DNA of 64,000 bases from Pinibacter aurantiacus (GTDB taxonomy: Bacteria > Bacteroidota > Bacteroidia > Chitinophagales > Chitinophagaceae), in the NCBI RefSeq assembly GCF_019130065.1, contig NZ_JAHSPG010000001.1:434001-498000 (forward strand). Direction: 5' to 3'. The notes under the pieces were generated by a model that saw only the letters and a program-made list of their open reading frames with translations, did not search any database and was not told the origin of the DNA. The number at the start of each line of letters is the position of its first letter. Position 1 is the first letter of the stretch. Position numbers and translations under genes: made by a program. Below are positions 25,786 to 34,863 of this stretch, one piece after another.

Positions 25786-27395
25786 TTGAGTTAACTAAGG
25801 TGATCCTGGAAAATGAAATGGATTTAATACTTGCTCACAAACAATCCATGAGGCTGGCGGAACTAACCGGCTTGTCTCTTGCCTCTCAAACAACTTTTGC
25901 TACTGCGGTTTCGGAAGTAAGCAGGAGCTCCATTGGAAACAACATAACTACCACGCTGACCTTATATGTGTCGGGAAAAAAGGAACAGCCTAAATTTATC
26001 TACGCGGTTTTAGAAGATGACCGGCAAAATTTTTCTGAGCTCAAAGATGAAGGCTACAAATACGCCAAAAAGCTGGTGTCCAACATCAGTGTGTCTACAT
26101 CTGATGCCGGCACCAGGATTGAATTAAAGTTTCGTCTCGCTCAAAACATCAGGATAGATGATTTTATCATTGAAAAATGGACCATCCAGTTCAACAATGA
26201 TCCTGGCATATCTCCCTACGAAGAAATCAAGCGAAAGAATCGCCAGTTGATTGAACTGGCCGACAGGCTCCGCGAAAGCGAAGAGCAATACAGGAGCCTC
26301 ACTGATTCTTTGCCTATTATGATCTTCAGCCTGAATCGAAAAGGTGCGCTCACCTTTGCCAATAAATGGGTGGAAAGCTATACCGGTTCCACCATTGAGA
26401 ATATCAACAACAATCAATGGCAATCAATATTACATCCGGAGGACCTGGCAAAAACCTGGGAAAATTGGAAAACAAATGCTGAAAGCCCCGATGCCATTGT
26501 AGTTCCGGAACAACGTGTAAAAGATATTCGAACCGGGGAATACAGGTGGCACACAGGAGTGTCGATAGCTATTGTTAATGAAAATGGCTCGGTCATGTCA
26601 CGCAATAATTTTCTGGTTGACATACATGCACAGAAACTCATTGAACAAACTTTAAAAGATAATTTAGAACTAAAGCAAACAAAGGCGGAGCTTGAAGAAT
26701 ATATTGCATTGCTCAACCAGAGCAATAAGCAATTGGAACAGTTTGCCTACATCACTTCCCATGATCTGCAGGAGCCTTTACGTAAAATAAGTTTTTATAG
26801 TGATCTGCTTGGCCACAAGTTTCGACATGCTATTCCGCCGGAAGCCCTCGTGTTTTTTGAAAACCTGATCGGCGCTTCCGATCGTATGCGCCTTCTCGTA
26901 AAGGATGTGCTCTCCTACTCTACGATGCAAAAAAATGAATTTGATGATTTAGATCTTAATGTGATTGCTGCAGAAATTATCCAAGACCTCGAAATCGCCA
27001 TCACGGAAAAAAACGCGTTGATCACCATAAGTGAATTACCTGTGATACAGGGTAATAGCAGGCAAATCAAACAACTTTTTGAAAACCTTTTATCCAATGC
27101 CTTAAAATTCACCAGGGCAGATCAATCACCCATAGTCACTATCAATGCTGTTGTAACTGCCGACGTTGCGACGATTATCGTTTTGGATAACGGTATTGGT
27201 TTCGAAGAAGTGTATGTGGAGAAAATGTTCGACCTGTTTCAACAACTTCATCCAAAAGGAAGATACAAAGGGACAGGAATAGGCCTTGCGCTTTGCAAAA
27301 GGATAGTCGACCTGCATAAAGGATCTATCAAAGCTGAAGGAAAGCTCGGTGAAGGCGCGGTTTTTGAAATTAAGCTTCCTTTGACACAGAACTAG
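25782..27395 (+). CDS. PAS histidine kinase with RsbT-like N-terminal domain, stressosome output
   Basis: A 537-residue soluble kinase. Residues 1-130 look like a degenerate RsbT/HATPase fold (QTTFATAVSEVSRSSIGNNI at the N-box position) without recognisable glycine boxes. A PAS domain follows at about 165-285 (YRSLTDSLPIMIFSLNRKGA, WQSILHPEDLAKTW), then a coiled coil, HisKA (FAYITSHDLQEPLRKISFY, His about 326) and a complete HATPase_c (NLLSNALKFTRADQ, IVLDNGIGFEE, GTGIGLALCKRIV). There are no membrane segments. The ATGA overlap with the phosphatase gene and the receiver gene just after make it the likely output arm: the stressosome state would be read by this kinase instead of a sigma-B partner switch. 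The N-terminal domain could be what RsbT contacts (inference). Confidence 0.9.
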   Translation: MIELTKVILENEMDLILAHKQSMRLAELTGLSLASQTTFATAVSEVSRSSIGNNITTTLTLYVSGKKEQPKFIYAVLEDDRQNFSELKDEGYKYAKKLVSNISVSTSDAGTRIELKFRLAQNIRIDDFIIEKWTIQFNNDPGISPYEEIKRKNRQLIELADRLRESEEQYRSLTDSLPIMIFSLNRKGALTFANKWVESYTGSTIENINNNQWQSILHPEDLAKTWENWKTNAESPDAIVVPEQRVKDIRTGEYRWHTGVSIAIVNENGSVMSRNNFLVDIHAQKLIEQTLKDNLELKQTKAELEEYIALLNQSNKQLEQFAYITSHDLQEPLRKISFYSDLLGHKFRHAIPPEALVFFENLIGASDRMRLLVKDVLSYSTMQKNEFDDLDLNVIAAEIIQDLEIAITEKNALITISELPVIQGNSRQIKQLFENLLSNALKFTRADQSPIVTINAVVTADVATIIVLDNGIGFEEVYVEKMFDLFQQLHPKGRYKGTGIGLALCKRIVDLHKGSIKAEGKLGEGAVFEIKLPLTQN

Positions 27396-27507
27396 TTAAC
27401 AGTAAATGTAAATGCGGATTGACTTTGATTGTATGGGGTCCTTAGATAAAAAACAACCAAACCAAATGACTTCTGTATTTTTGCCTGACGGATTAAATAC
27501 CTCTCCA

Positions 27508-27924
27508 ATGACTACCCCGATACCAACAACTATTTTTATTGCCGACGACGATCCGGAAGATTTGGTTCTGTTGGAAGAAGCCATTTTAAATCACAAACCC
27601 TCTGTTGTTATACATACCTTTCGTAACAGTGACGCGCTTTTAAACGCATTACTACATCAATCCCCCGACAAATATCCAAGCTTGATTATTTTGGATTATA
27701 ATATGCCTCCAACAACTGGTGCCGAAGTCTTATCTGTCATGAAAAATAATCCTCAGCTATACAATGTACCGAAGCTTGTATGGAGTTCTTCCAGCAACGC
27801 CGAACATATACGTGCGTGTTTTATCAATGGGGCAGCTGCCTATTTTGCCAAGCCCTGTTCATTGAAGGAATACGAGGAGCTTGCTGCTGAAGTATGTTCA
27901 CATCTAAAGGTCGCTACCTATTAG
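27508..27924 (+). CDS. Single-domain response regulator
   Basis: A lone receiver domain of about 138 residues: acidic pair IFIADDDPEDLVLLEEA, phosphoacceptor Asp in PSLIILDYNMPPTTGAEVL, conserved Ser/Thr region KLVWSSSSNAEHI and Lys in AYFAKPCSLKEYEEL. There is no DNA-binding domain, so it probably passes phosphate or binds a partner protein (phosphorelay or diguanylate-type signalling). I start at ATG 27508, eight residues before the first strand; the frame is open from ATG 27412, 17 bases after the kinase stop, which would add 32 residues without domain features. Cognate partner of the upstream kinase by position. Confidence 0.85.
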   Translation: MTTPIPTTIFIADDDPEDLVLLEEAILNHKPSVVIHTFRNSDALLNALLHQSPDKYPSLIILDYNMPPTTGAEVLSVMKNNPQLYNVPKLVWSSSSNAEHIRACFINGAAAYFAKPCSLKEYEELAAEVCSHLKVATY

Positions 27925-28257
27925 TATAACTGACTCGCGTGTAAATAGATTTTCGATCTATAGCCTCAACAAACAATCGGCACGACCAATATTTTCAGAA
28001 CTGCTTATAGCACTGATCTATCCCCTCTCACTCCAACCAGATATATAAGATTATTTATCTTATCGGTCAACGCGTTTTTTACAACACCACAAATGATATC
28101 CTCTTTTTAATCTTAAACAAATAAGAAATCCAGGTCACGAAAGCTATTTCCTAAACAACAGTATTGGCAGACGTCCCTGCCGATGGCATATTTATTACAG
28201 GAAGAATGTATCCATTCATCATAAAATGCAAACTTGCTAATACGAAATATTGACTTT
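27925..28257. other. Non-coding gap after the stressosome operon
   Basis: I see no gene in this 333-base gap. It ends in the hairpin at 28258-28291. Confidence 0.4.
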
Positions 28258-28291
28258 GGCTGAGTAAACGACATGAGCGTTTACATCAGCC
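28258..28291 (+). terminator. Hairpin terminator
   Basis: GGCTGAGTAAACG pairs with CGTTTACATCAGCC (one bulge) around a seven-base loop and is followed on the plus strand by ATTTTTTAT. The 3' arm covers the stop codon of the convergent TPR gene. Confidence 0.65.
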
Positions 28292-28687
28292 ATTTTTTAT
28301 ACGCTTCTTTACCAGCTCTTTTCTCTTTGCCCATTGAAGCATTAAGGGAGAATCGATAATCATTTTCCCAGCCTTATTGGCAATGCCCATTTTTTTAGCC
28401 AGTGCAAGGCTGGCACTTGCTATCTTTTTGTGCTTTTGCATCCAACGCTGCTTCTGCGTTTGCACCTGCTCATCTAACGCTTTAACTGCCCTGTTGATAA
28501 CCTGCAACTCTTTTGAATATTCTTTTTGTTTTCGAAAAATGACCATCAGTCTTTTATAGGCTTCAATGGTATAAGGATCCTTTTCAAGAACTTTCAGATA
28601 CAGCTTCTCCGCATTATTCAAATCGCCCTGTCTTTCAATCTCATTTGCCTTCCGCAACAAATTACTATGAGCAATAGAAAGTGACAT
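28286..28687 (-). CDS. Small TPR-containing protein
   Basis: A 133-residue soluble protein. Residues about 5-75 form two tetratricopeptide repeats (LLRKANEIERQGDLNNAEKL, with YLKVLEKDPYTIEAYKRLMV at the second-helix positions). The rest is a very basic helical tail with a tandem of Lys/Arg and Gln-rich segments (QTQKQRWMQKHKKIA, WAKRKELVKKRIKNG). No partner domain and no signal peptide. It sits 105 bases downstream of katE on the same strand, so it may be expressed with catalase; function unknown. Confidence 0.75.
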   Translation of the reverse strand: MSLSIAHSNLLRKANEIERQGDLNNAEKLYLKVLEKDPYTIEAYKRLMVIFRKQKEYSKELQVINRAVKALDEQVQTQKQRWMQKHKKIASASLALAKKMGIANKAGKMIIDSPLMLQWAKRKELVKKRIKNG

Positions 28688-28792
28688 TTTGTTTCAATTT
28701 TACAGGTCTGGAATCAGCCTATAACGGACGTGCCTAATGGCTCGGAGCCTTTTAAAATGAGCAATCCACTACCTTCCGTTTTAAGTTTATGT

Positions 28793-30964
28793 TCAGGCAG
28801 GAACCTTACGCTCCGCTTCCCTTTCCCAAAACCTGTGTGATGCTACTGCGCTTATAAATTCCTTGCTTAACTTTCTGACATCATTCATCATTAATATCCC
28901 TTCTGCAGTAGCCTTTTTATCTGAGAGATTTTTACCAAAATTAGTCTTTTCTAAAACTGCTTCGGCGTCGGCATCCGCTGCGATGGCTTTGCAATGCTTA
29001 TACGCTTCATTTAAAAAGTGAATTGCATCGGCATCGTTTTGTAAAGTGGCTACGCTTCCTTTTCCACCTGGCACGTATACGGCATCATAAAGGACTGATG
29101 CTGCCGTGAGCAGACTTTGATCTGCCGGTATTTGCTCTTTTGTTGCACTTGTGATGTTTCCCAAATTCGGAGCAATGATGTGGACCATTGCACCCTCGCT
29201 TAATAATGCTTTTTTCATAGTCGCGAGCGTAACATTGTTTACGCCATTTGCAGCAAGCACCGCAATGGTTCTTGTTTTGATAGTATCCTTTACCGTACCC
29301 GCCATGCTCAACGCAGCAGACTTATCGAGCGTTGATTTTACTATTTTGGATTCGTATTGCTCCACCGGTGCATCCGCGGGAATACTTTTATTAATGGGCC
29401 TTTCCGGCTTGGATACTGCAAGTCCTAGTTTGAACGCCACTTTACCGGCAAGGTCCTTATGTATCAGCGACAATATGCCCAGCATACGTTGCCTGATGGC
29501 TACCGTCTGTACCTTGCCAAGTTCAAAAGAAAGCGCATTTACGATATGATTTTTTTCAGGTTGCGATTGACTGTTATAAAACAAAGTGGCCTGGCTAAAA
29601 TGATCACGGAAGCTTTCACTTCTTTCTCTCACTTTGCTGGCGTCAATTTTTTCCGCATAGGAAGTAAAGCCGCCCTTCATCATTCCGGCCTGGAAGGGGC
29701 AACCACCACCGAGTGTATTGGGATGATAACTCGTCCTTCCGCTATTGATCTGTTGGCGCATAAAGCCATCGCGCTGGTTATTATGAACGGGCACAACAGG
29801 GCGGTTGATTGGTATTTCATGAAAGTTCGGCCCGCCCAGCCTGATCAGCTGTGTATCGGTATAGGAAAATAAACGTCCCTGTAATAAAGGATCATTCGTA
29901 AAGTCAATACCCGGTACAACGTTGCCAATATGAAAAGCCACTTGTTCCGTTTCTGCAAAAAAATTATCAGGGTTCCTGTTAAGCGTTAATTTTCCAATAC
30001 GTTGCACTGGCACCATTTCTTCCGGAACCAGTTTGGTAGGATCAAGCAGATCAAAGGGATACTTGTGTTCATCTGCTTCGGGTATAATTTGCACACCCAG
30101 TTCCCATTCAGGGAAAGCCCCGTTCTCAATTGCTTCCCATAAATCCCGACGATGAAAATCAGGATCTTTACCGGAAATATTTTGAGCCTCGTCCCATGCC
30201 ACCGAATGTACGCCGAGCAATGGCTTCCAGTGAAACTTTACAAAGTGGGAGTCACCTTTTTTATTGATCAACCGGAAGGTGTGGACACCAAAACCTTCCA
30301 TCATACGGAGACTGCGCGGAAGGGCCCTGTCGCTCATGACCCACATGATCATGTGTGCGGACTCCGGCATAAGTGAAATAAAATCCCAGAAAGTATCATG
30401 TGCCGAAGCCGCCTGCGGAATTTCATTGTGCGGTTCTGGTTTTACCGCGTGTATAAGATCAGGAAACTTGATGGCATCCTGTATAAAAAATACAGGCATA
30501 TTGTTTCCCACCAAATCAAAATTGCCTTCCTGCGTGTAAAACTTTACAGCGAAACCTCTTACATCTCGTGCAAGATCACTCGATCCCCTGGAGCCTGCCA
30601 CCGTTGAAAACCGCACAAACACAGGTGTTTCTGCTGATACATCAGTTAGAAAATTTGCTTTGGTATACTTTGCCAGTGATTTATACAATTGAAAAGTTCC
30701 ATGCGCTCCGGCGCCGCGTGCATGCACTACTCTTTCCGGTATGCGCTCGTGATCAAAATGGGTAATTTTTTCACGAAGAATAAAATCTTCCATTAATGTC
30801 GCGCCCCTATTCCCGGCCTTGAGCGAGTTTTGGTCATCATTTACTTTTACACCTTGATTCGTATTGAGTGTTTCGTTTTGACCAGTCTCTATATTCTGAG
30901 CCAGTTCCCTTGTCTTGGCATTTTCAATCTTACCTGTATTAGAAGGTTTCTTCCTGATTGGCAT
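28793..30964 (-). CDS. katE: Large-subunit heme catalase HPII (KatE) with C-terminal DJ-1/PfpI-like domain
   Basis: Catalase disproportionates hydrogen peroxide in the cytoplasm. The 723-residue length and the C-terminal class I glutamine amidotransferase-like domain (about 565-700, TRTIAVLAANGVNNVTLATM, VYVPGGKGSV) mark the HPII type, not the 500-residue KatA type. Catalytic features: distal His in FDHERIPERVVHARGAGAHG (about 75-94), RFSTVAGSRGSSDLARDVRG, the distal Asn in DLVGNNMPVFFIQD, and the proximal heme-ligand Tyr in RLFSYTDTQLIRLG (about 365-378). The N-terminus is charged and unstructured, as usual. A YdaT-like stress protein is divergent from it. Regulation is not readable from the sequence. 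Confidence 0.97.
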   Translation of the reverse strand: MPIRKKPSNTGKIENAKTRELAQNIETGQNETLNTNQGVKVNDDQNSLKAGNRGATLMEDFILREKITHFDHERIPERVVHARGAGAHGTFQLYKSLAKYTKANFLTDVSAETPVFVRFSTVAGSRGSSDLARDVRGFAVKFYTQEGNFDLVGNNMPVFFIQDAIKFPDLIHAVKPEPHNEIPQAASAHDTFWDFISLMPESAHMIMWVMSDRALPRSLRMMEGFGVHTFRLINKKGDSHFVKFHWKPLLGVHSVAWDEAQNISGKDPDFHRRDLWEAIENGAFPEWELGVQIIPEADEHKYPFDLLDPTKLVPEEMVPVQRIGKLTLNRNPDNFFAETEQVAFHIGNVVPGIDFTNDPLLQGRLFSYTDTQLIRLGGPNFHEIPINRPVVPVHNNQRDGFMRQQINSGRTSYHPNTLGGGCPFQAGMMKGGFTSYAEKIDASKVRERSESFRDHFSQATLFYNSQSQPEKNHIVNALSFELGKVQTVAIRQRMLGILSLIHKDLAGKVAFKLGLAVSKPERPINKSIPADAPVEQYESKIVKSTLDKSAALSMAGTVKDTIKTRTIAVLAANGVNNVTLATMKKALLSEGAMVHIIAPNLGNITSATKEQIPADQSLLTAASVLYDAVYVPGGKGSVATLQNDADAIHFLNEAYKHCKAIAADADAEAVLEKTNFGKNLSDKKATAEGILMMNDVRKLSKEFISAVASHRFWEREAERKVPA

Positions 30965-31184
30965 AACAATTATTTTATGGATAAATAATAAATGGTAGAT
31001 GCCTAAATTATTATGCCTGCAGGCCTAATTACGATTACTGCAACAAGAGGGAATGACCTAAGGGTTCGAACCGCCAGCTAACCATTATTACTAATGGGTT
31101 CCAACTTGTTTTGTACATGGCGCAGAATTTGAACATTTCAACCAATGTGCGCATAAATTTTCTTTTTTATAAAACCTGATGATT

Positions 31185-31370
31185 ATGCCCTGGTATAATG
31201 GAGATTATCCGCCTTCTTACAAAAATCAGCCGGAAGAAATTCGCAATAAAGCCACTGAAATAGCTAACAAACTTTTATTACATGGTTCCGACGAAGGAAT
31301 TGCTATTGCAACCGGCTTAAAAAAAGCAAGGGAATATTTCAGACAAAAGAAGCAAAGTGATAGATCATAG
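31185..31370 (+). CDS. Small YdaT/DUF2188-like hydrophilic protein
   Basis: A 61-residue protein opening MPWYNGDYPPSYKNQPEEIR and continuing KATEIANKLLLHGSDEGIAI, then ATGLKKAREYF. This follows the family pattern MPW..xDYPxSxKN..xxxR.KAxEIANxLLxxGxDEGxAIAxxxxKA. Members such as B. subtilis YdaT are associated with general stress regulons; molecular function unknown. The frame is open from 31179, but the family begins at MPW (31185). It stands next to katE and the stressosome region, consistent with a stress role. Confidence 0.75.
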   Translation: MPWYNGDYPPSYKNQPEEIRNKATEIANKLLLHGSDEGIAIATGLKKAREYFRQKKQSDRS

Positions 31371-31529
31371 AAACCCTTGAGGCCAGCCTCTAAGCCAAAT
31401 TGAAATGATGAAAAAATTACACAGGCTTCGGTACTTCAGCAAAAAACTGTTTGAAATAGTTTCGTTCCTATAACCCGAAAGAGAACCTACACGGCGGCTT
31501 TCTTTTTGAAGACCATACTAAAACAATCT

Positions 31530-31981
31530 ATGCAATATCATCTTTTAGCATCTGACTATGATGGAACGATGGCGCATGACGAAGAAGTAAGCGATGAAAT
31601 TGTGGCGGTATTGCAACGTCTCAAGCAAACCGAACGGGTACTGGTTTGGTGACCGGAAGACGCCTGAATGATCTTAAACGTGTATTCCCTACCTACGAAG
31701 TATTTGATCACATTGTCGCAGAAAATGGTGCCCTGATTTATCATGTAAAAACCGGTGAAGAAATTTTACTGGCATCACCTCCTCCTGACAACTTTATTTC
31801 CAGTTTGCAACTGAAAAATGTAATTCCTTTGGAAATAGGAAAGATAATCGTTGCAACAAGGGAACCACATCAAAACACAGTGCTTGACAGCATTAAGGAG
31901 TGTGGGCTTGAGTGGCAGGTAATCTTTAATAAAGGAGCTGTTTACCATAGCTTCTTTCACCAACCAGTTATAATAAACTGA
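31530..31981 (+). pseudogene. Frameshifted, truncated HAD-superfamily hydrolase
   Basis: The first frame reads MQYHLLASDYDGTMAHDEEV and stops at VLVW (TGA about 31649). The next frame continues LVTGRRLNDLKRVFPTYEVF, then AENGALIYHVKTGEEILLAS and IIVATREPHQNT. Together they are the N-terminal half of a Cof-type HAD phosphatase (motif I DYDGT, motif II TGR, and the HIVAENGA segment). After VIFNKGAV the homology is lost and a stop follows, so motifs III and IV (lysine and DxxxD) are absent. With one clear frameshift and a missing second half this is a decaying gene, not just a sequencing slip. Confidence 0.75.
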
Positions 31982-32100
31982 AATTTAGTGTTCCCTCAAA
32001 TAACAAGTTGAGCAATTATTATCACATCAATCACTAGCCGAATTTAAATAGCGCACCTCAATATTTTTTCCCTTTCATATGATGCAAATATCACAACCTG

Positions 32101-33153
32101 TTATTTCATATTTGCAAGGCTGTCCGCTTCTGTAATCGCGTCAGCAAAAGCCTGTGGGGCTTCCTGTGGTAAATTGTGACCAATACCTCCTGTAAGTAAT
32201 TTGTGAATGTATTTACCTGTAAATTTTTCGGCATACATGTTACTATCCGGATGTGGTGCACCATTAGCATCACCCTCCATGGTAATGGTAGGGATCGTGA
32301 TAACTGGTGCCTGGGCAAGTTTTTTCTCTAATTCATCGTACATGGACTCACCGTCAGCCAGACCCAGGCGCCATCGATAATTATGAATGACTATATCCAC
32401 ATGATCCGGATTATCAAGGGAAGCTGCGCTGTTGTCGAATGTGCTATCATTGAAGTCCCATTTTGGTGATGCAAGTCGCCAGATCAATTTTGCGAAATCG
32501 TGACGATATTTTTCATATCCTGCACGTCCCCGTTCCGTTGCAAAATAATATTGATACCACCATTGTAATTCTGCAGCTGGTGGTATAGGCATTTTGCCGG
32601 TCTGTTGGCTGCCAATTAAATAACCGCTTACTGAAACCATCGCCCTTGTCCGTTCAGGCCAAAGGGCCGCAATAATGTTTGCAGTTCGTGCACCCCAGTC
32701 AAATCCTGCAATGATCGCTTTTTGAATATGAAGGGCATCCATAAACGCTATAATATCCGAAGCTAGTGCCGATTGCTGCCCATTGCGCATCGTGGAATTC
32801 GAGATAAATCGGGTTGTTCCGAACCCGCGTAAATAAGGTACAAGAACGCGGTATTTATTTGCCGCAAGCTTTGGGATGACTTCTGTAAAACTGCGTATGT
32901 CATAAGGCCAGCCATGCAACAAAATTATCACCTGGCCATTGGAAGGACCCGCTTCGACATACCCTATATTTAAAACACCAGCGTCTATTTGTTTTACCTG
33001 ATCAAAAATTCCTTTTGAATTAGAATTATTGAATGCAGATGGATTTTGCGCTGAAATTTTCCCGTTATGCAAACCTGCAAGTATTAATACCATCGTGCTA
33101 ACTGACGTGAAAGCAGTACTTAAAATACCTCGATAGCCGATTATTTTTTCCAT
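32101..33153 (-). CDS. Epoxide hydrolase-like alpha/beta hydrolase, exported
   Basis: A 350-residue alpha/beta hydrolase. The oxyanion motif is ILLHGWPYDIRSFTEVIPKL (about 75-94). The nucleophile elbow is AGFDWGARTAN (about 150), with Asp as nucleophile, which places it with epoxide hydrolases and haloalkane dehalogenases; serine esterases carry a Ser there. The catalytic His is in GIGHNLPQEAPQAFADAI near the C-terminus. The N-terminus has a hydrophobic stretch (ILSTAFTSVSTMVLILAG), so it is likely exported or membrane-anchored. It is the last gene of the first minus-strand stress-type run, 93 bases after the 69-residue protein. Substrate unknown; a detoxification role would fit. Confidence 0.88.
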   Translation of the reverse strand: MEKIIGYRGILSTAFTSVSTMVLILAGLHNGKISAQNPSAFNNSNSKGIFDQVKQIDAGVLNIGYVEAGPSNGQVIILLHGWPYDIRSFTEVIPKLAANKYRVLVPYLRGFGTTRFISNSTMRNGQQSALASDIIAFMDALHIQKAIIAGFDWGARTANIIAALWPERTRAMVSVSGYLIGSQQTGKMPIPPAAELQWWYQYYFATERGRAGYEKYRHDFAKLIWRLASPKWDFNDSTFDNSAASLDNPDHVDIVIHNYRWRLGLADGESMYDELEKKLAQAPVITIPTITMEGDANGAPHPDSNMYAEKFTGKYIHKLLTGGIGHNLPQEAPQAFADAITEADSLANMK

Positions 33154-33245
33154 TGCAAAAAGATGCGTTTTTGATTATATAAAAACTTCATTAGTGTAAT
33201 GCTGAATGTTAGCGATATTCAAATGGGGAATTTATAAGCAACCTG

Positions 33246-33455
33246 CTAAAACAATTCCTTGGGGCTACCAGGGGCTATACTTTCTTCTGTACGCATTAAC
33301 GGAAGAAAAGGTTGATCGTGCATGCGTATGGCATCGTCAATAAATTCAACACCATCGTTAATATTATGAAGGCTGATATTCGTTAGAAACTGCTCATCTT
33401 TATCAGCGTCATTCTCCCTGTCTATTTTTTCTGGATATAAGAATAGAAAGTTCAT
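33246..33455 (-). CDS. Small protein of the 'DAIRMHDQP' family, copy 1
   Basis: A 69-residue acidic protein without signal peptide or known domain. Its C-terminal half contains VEFIDDAIRMHDQPFLP and ends KELF. An equivalent gene at 45110-45307 has EFLDDAIRMHDQPL and ends ENLF. Both start MN(F/N)(L/F)F and both sit beside YCII-domain genes in the two paralogous runs. That two separate loci preserve the same 13-residue core while the rest diverges argues for a real, selected protein. I do not recognise the family. A short adaptor peptide or a protein-protein interaction motif is conceivable. Confidence 0.7.
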   Translation of the reverse strand: MNFLFLYPEKIDRENDADKDEQFLTNISLHNINDGVEFIDDAIRMHDQPFLPLMRTEESIAPGSPKELF

Positions 33456-33583
33456 AACAGTGTTTTTTCATTACCTCACTTTTAAAAATTGTTTTCACTC
33501 GCTTTCGAAATGACTATCATTCTCTGTTACGGCGGTTCTTGTGTCGAATGCCTTAAAACAAGGCATTCGACAGAACCAAAAAA

Positions 33584-33931
33584 TCAGGCAGCAGGTATAG
33601 CCATGCGCACTTCTACAATGGCACCGTACTGAATGATCGGGCATCCTTTGGCGATCTTCACTGCTTCCTCATAATCCTTCGCTTTTATCAGGAACAATCC
33701 TCCAATGGATATTGTGCCTTCAGCATAAGGGCCTTCGTGTACTTTTTTTGCAGTGCTTATTACTCTTCCATCCAAATCCCATCTCTTGGGCGGAGCTACA
33801 AGCCTGTCCTCAGCCGCAATGCCGGCAATCCACTCCTGGTAAGGCTTTAAAGCTTCCTTCATTTGCTCTGGAGATGGTGACGGATGTTTGCTAGTAAGAT
33901 CTCTGTGAATCGCAATTAAAAACTCGTTCAT
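33584..33931 (-). CDS. YCII-related domain protein, copy 1
   Basis: A 115-residue protein of the YCII/DGPF (PhnB-like) family, opening MNEFLIAIHRDLTSKHPSPS and containing WDLDGRVISTAKKVHEGPYA, GGLFLIKAKDYEEAVKIAKG and a final VEVRMAIPAA. The dimeric ferredoxin-like fold of these proteins has a conserved His/Asp pair and may act on small molecules; no reaction is established for this subgroup, which is often genetically linked to ECF sigma factors. It differs from the copy at 43488 in only eight residues, and the upstream leaders are alike (GTTTGTGTAAATA.TGTTTTCC), so the copies come from a recent duplication or gene conversion. Confidence 0.88.
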   Translation of the reverse strand: MNEFLIAIHRDLTSKHPSPSPEQMKEALKPYQEWIAGIAAEDRLVAPPKRWDLDGRVISTAKKVHEGPYAEGTISIGGLFLIKAKDYEEAVKIAKGCPIIQYGAIVEVRMAIPAA

Positions 33932-33999
33932 GGTAATTTGATTGTTTTGTTTGAAATGAATGTTTGTGTAAATAGTGTTTTCCCGAATGTGTTACGTGG

Positions 34000-34776
34000 T
34001 TACAATTTTTCAGCTGCAGCAATAATAAAATTGGTCACCTTAGCTGGTTGAGATACCATTGGAATATGTCCCGATGTAAGCTCGATTGCAGTAGCCTTGA
34101 TTAATTTCGCTTTGTATCGTTGCAAATCCGGATTGATCATTCCATCTTTTGCCGCTACGATCATCCATGTAGGTTTGATTTTCCAGGCCGGTTGAAATAC
34201 TTTCTCTGTAGTGGCAGACGCAGCCCAGGTCACCTGTGTGGCATAAATGATTTTCCTTTCCTGTACAGGAACGTCTTGTGCGAAATATTCATTAATTCCT
34301 TTCTGTGATAAAGACAAGAAACCTTCAGGACTCAATTTAAACTCAGGACCAACGCCAGTTGGAGCCATTGCTGCATTTACATCGTTTACGTTCTGCCCCT
34401 CTTCCGGAACCAATGCAGCTACATAAAGTAATCCCGCTACTTTGGGATTCTTTCCTGCTTCGGAAATAACCATGCCGCCATAAGAATGACCAACGAGTAG
34501 AACCGGACCATCCATCTGTTCAATTACACGTTTGGTTGCCGCTACATCATCAACAAGCGATGTTAACGGATTCTGAACAGCAATAACATTGTATCCTTTT
34601 TCCTGCAATTGTGCAATTACTTTCGCCCAACTGGTGCCATCAGCAAATGCGCCATGCACCAATACAATATTCTTAACGCCCTTTGGAACGGGTAAGTTAT
34701 TTGCATGACCAACCTGGGAGAATAAGGTGATTGACGTGAGCCATGCAATTGACATAAGTTGTTGAACTAATTTCAT
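34000..34776 (-). CDS. Exported serine alpha/beta hydrolase
   Basis: A 259-residue enzyme with a signal peptide (MKLVQQLMSIAWLTSITLFS, cleavage near GHA-N). The oxyanion segment is IVLVHGAFADGTSWAKVI (about 38-55), the serine nucleophile sits in VLLVGHSYGGMVISEAG (about 93-109), and the His is in LTSGHIPMVSQPAK near the C-terminus. It resembles the esterase-like hydrolases annotated as salicylate esterase/pyrethroid hydrolase type. The frame is open 80 codons further upstream (to 35016), but that extension crosses the folded element at 34864-34996 and has no hydrolase homology, so ATG 34776 is chosen. It precedes the YCII gene. Confidence 0.87.
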   Translation of the reverse strand: MKLVQQLMSIAWLTSITLFSQVGHANNLPVPKGVKNIVLVHGAFADGTSWAKVIAQLQEKGYNVIAVQNPLTSLVDDVAATKRVIEQMDGPVLLVGHSYGGMVISEAGKNPKVAGLLYVAALVPEEGQNVNDVNAAMAPTGVGPEFKLSPEGFLSLSQKGINEYFAQDVPVQERKIIYATQVTWAASATTEKVFQPAWKIKPTWMIVAAKDGMINPDLQRYKAKLIKATAIELTSGHIPMVSQPAKVTNFIIAAAEKL

Positions 34777-34863
34777 AATTTTTGATTTAAATGATTTGAC
34801 ATTTTTTTTGATTGGTTTTTCCTGGACTTGATTCGATTTTAATGAATGCTCGCCGCCAATCGT

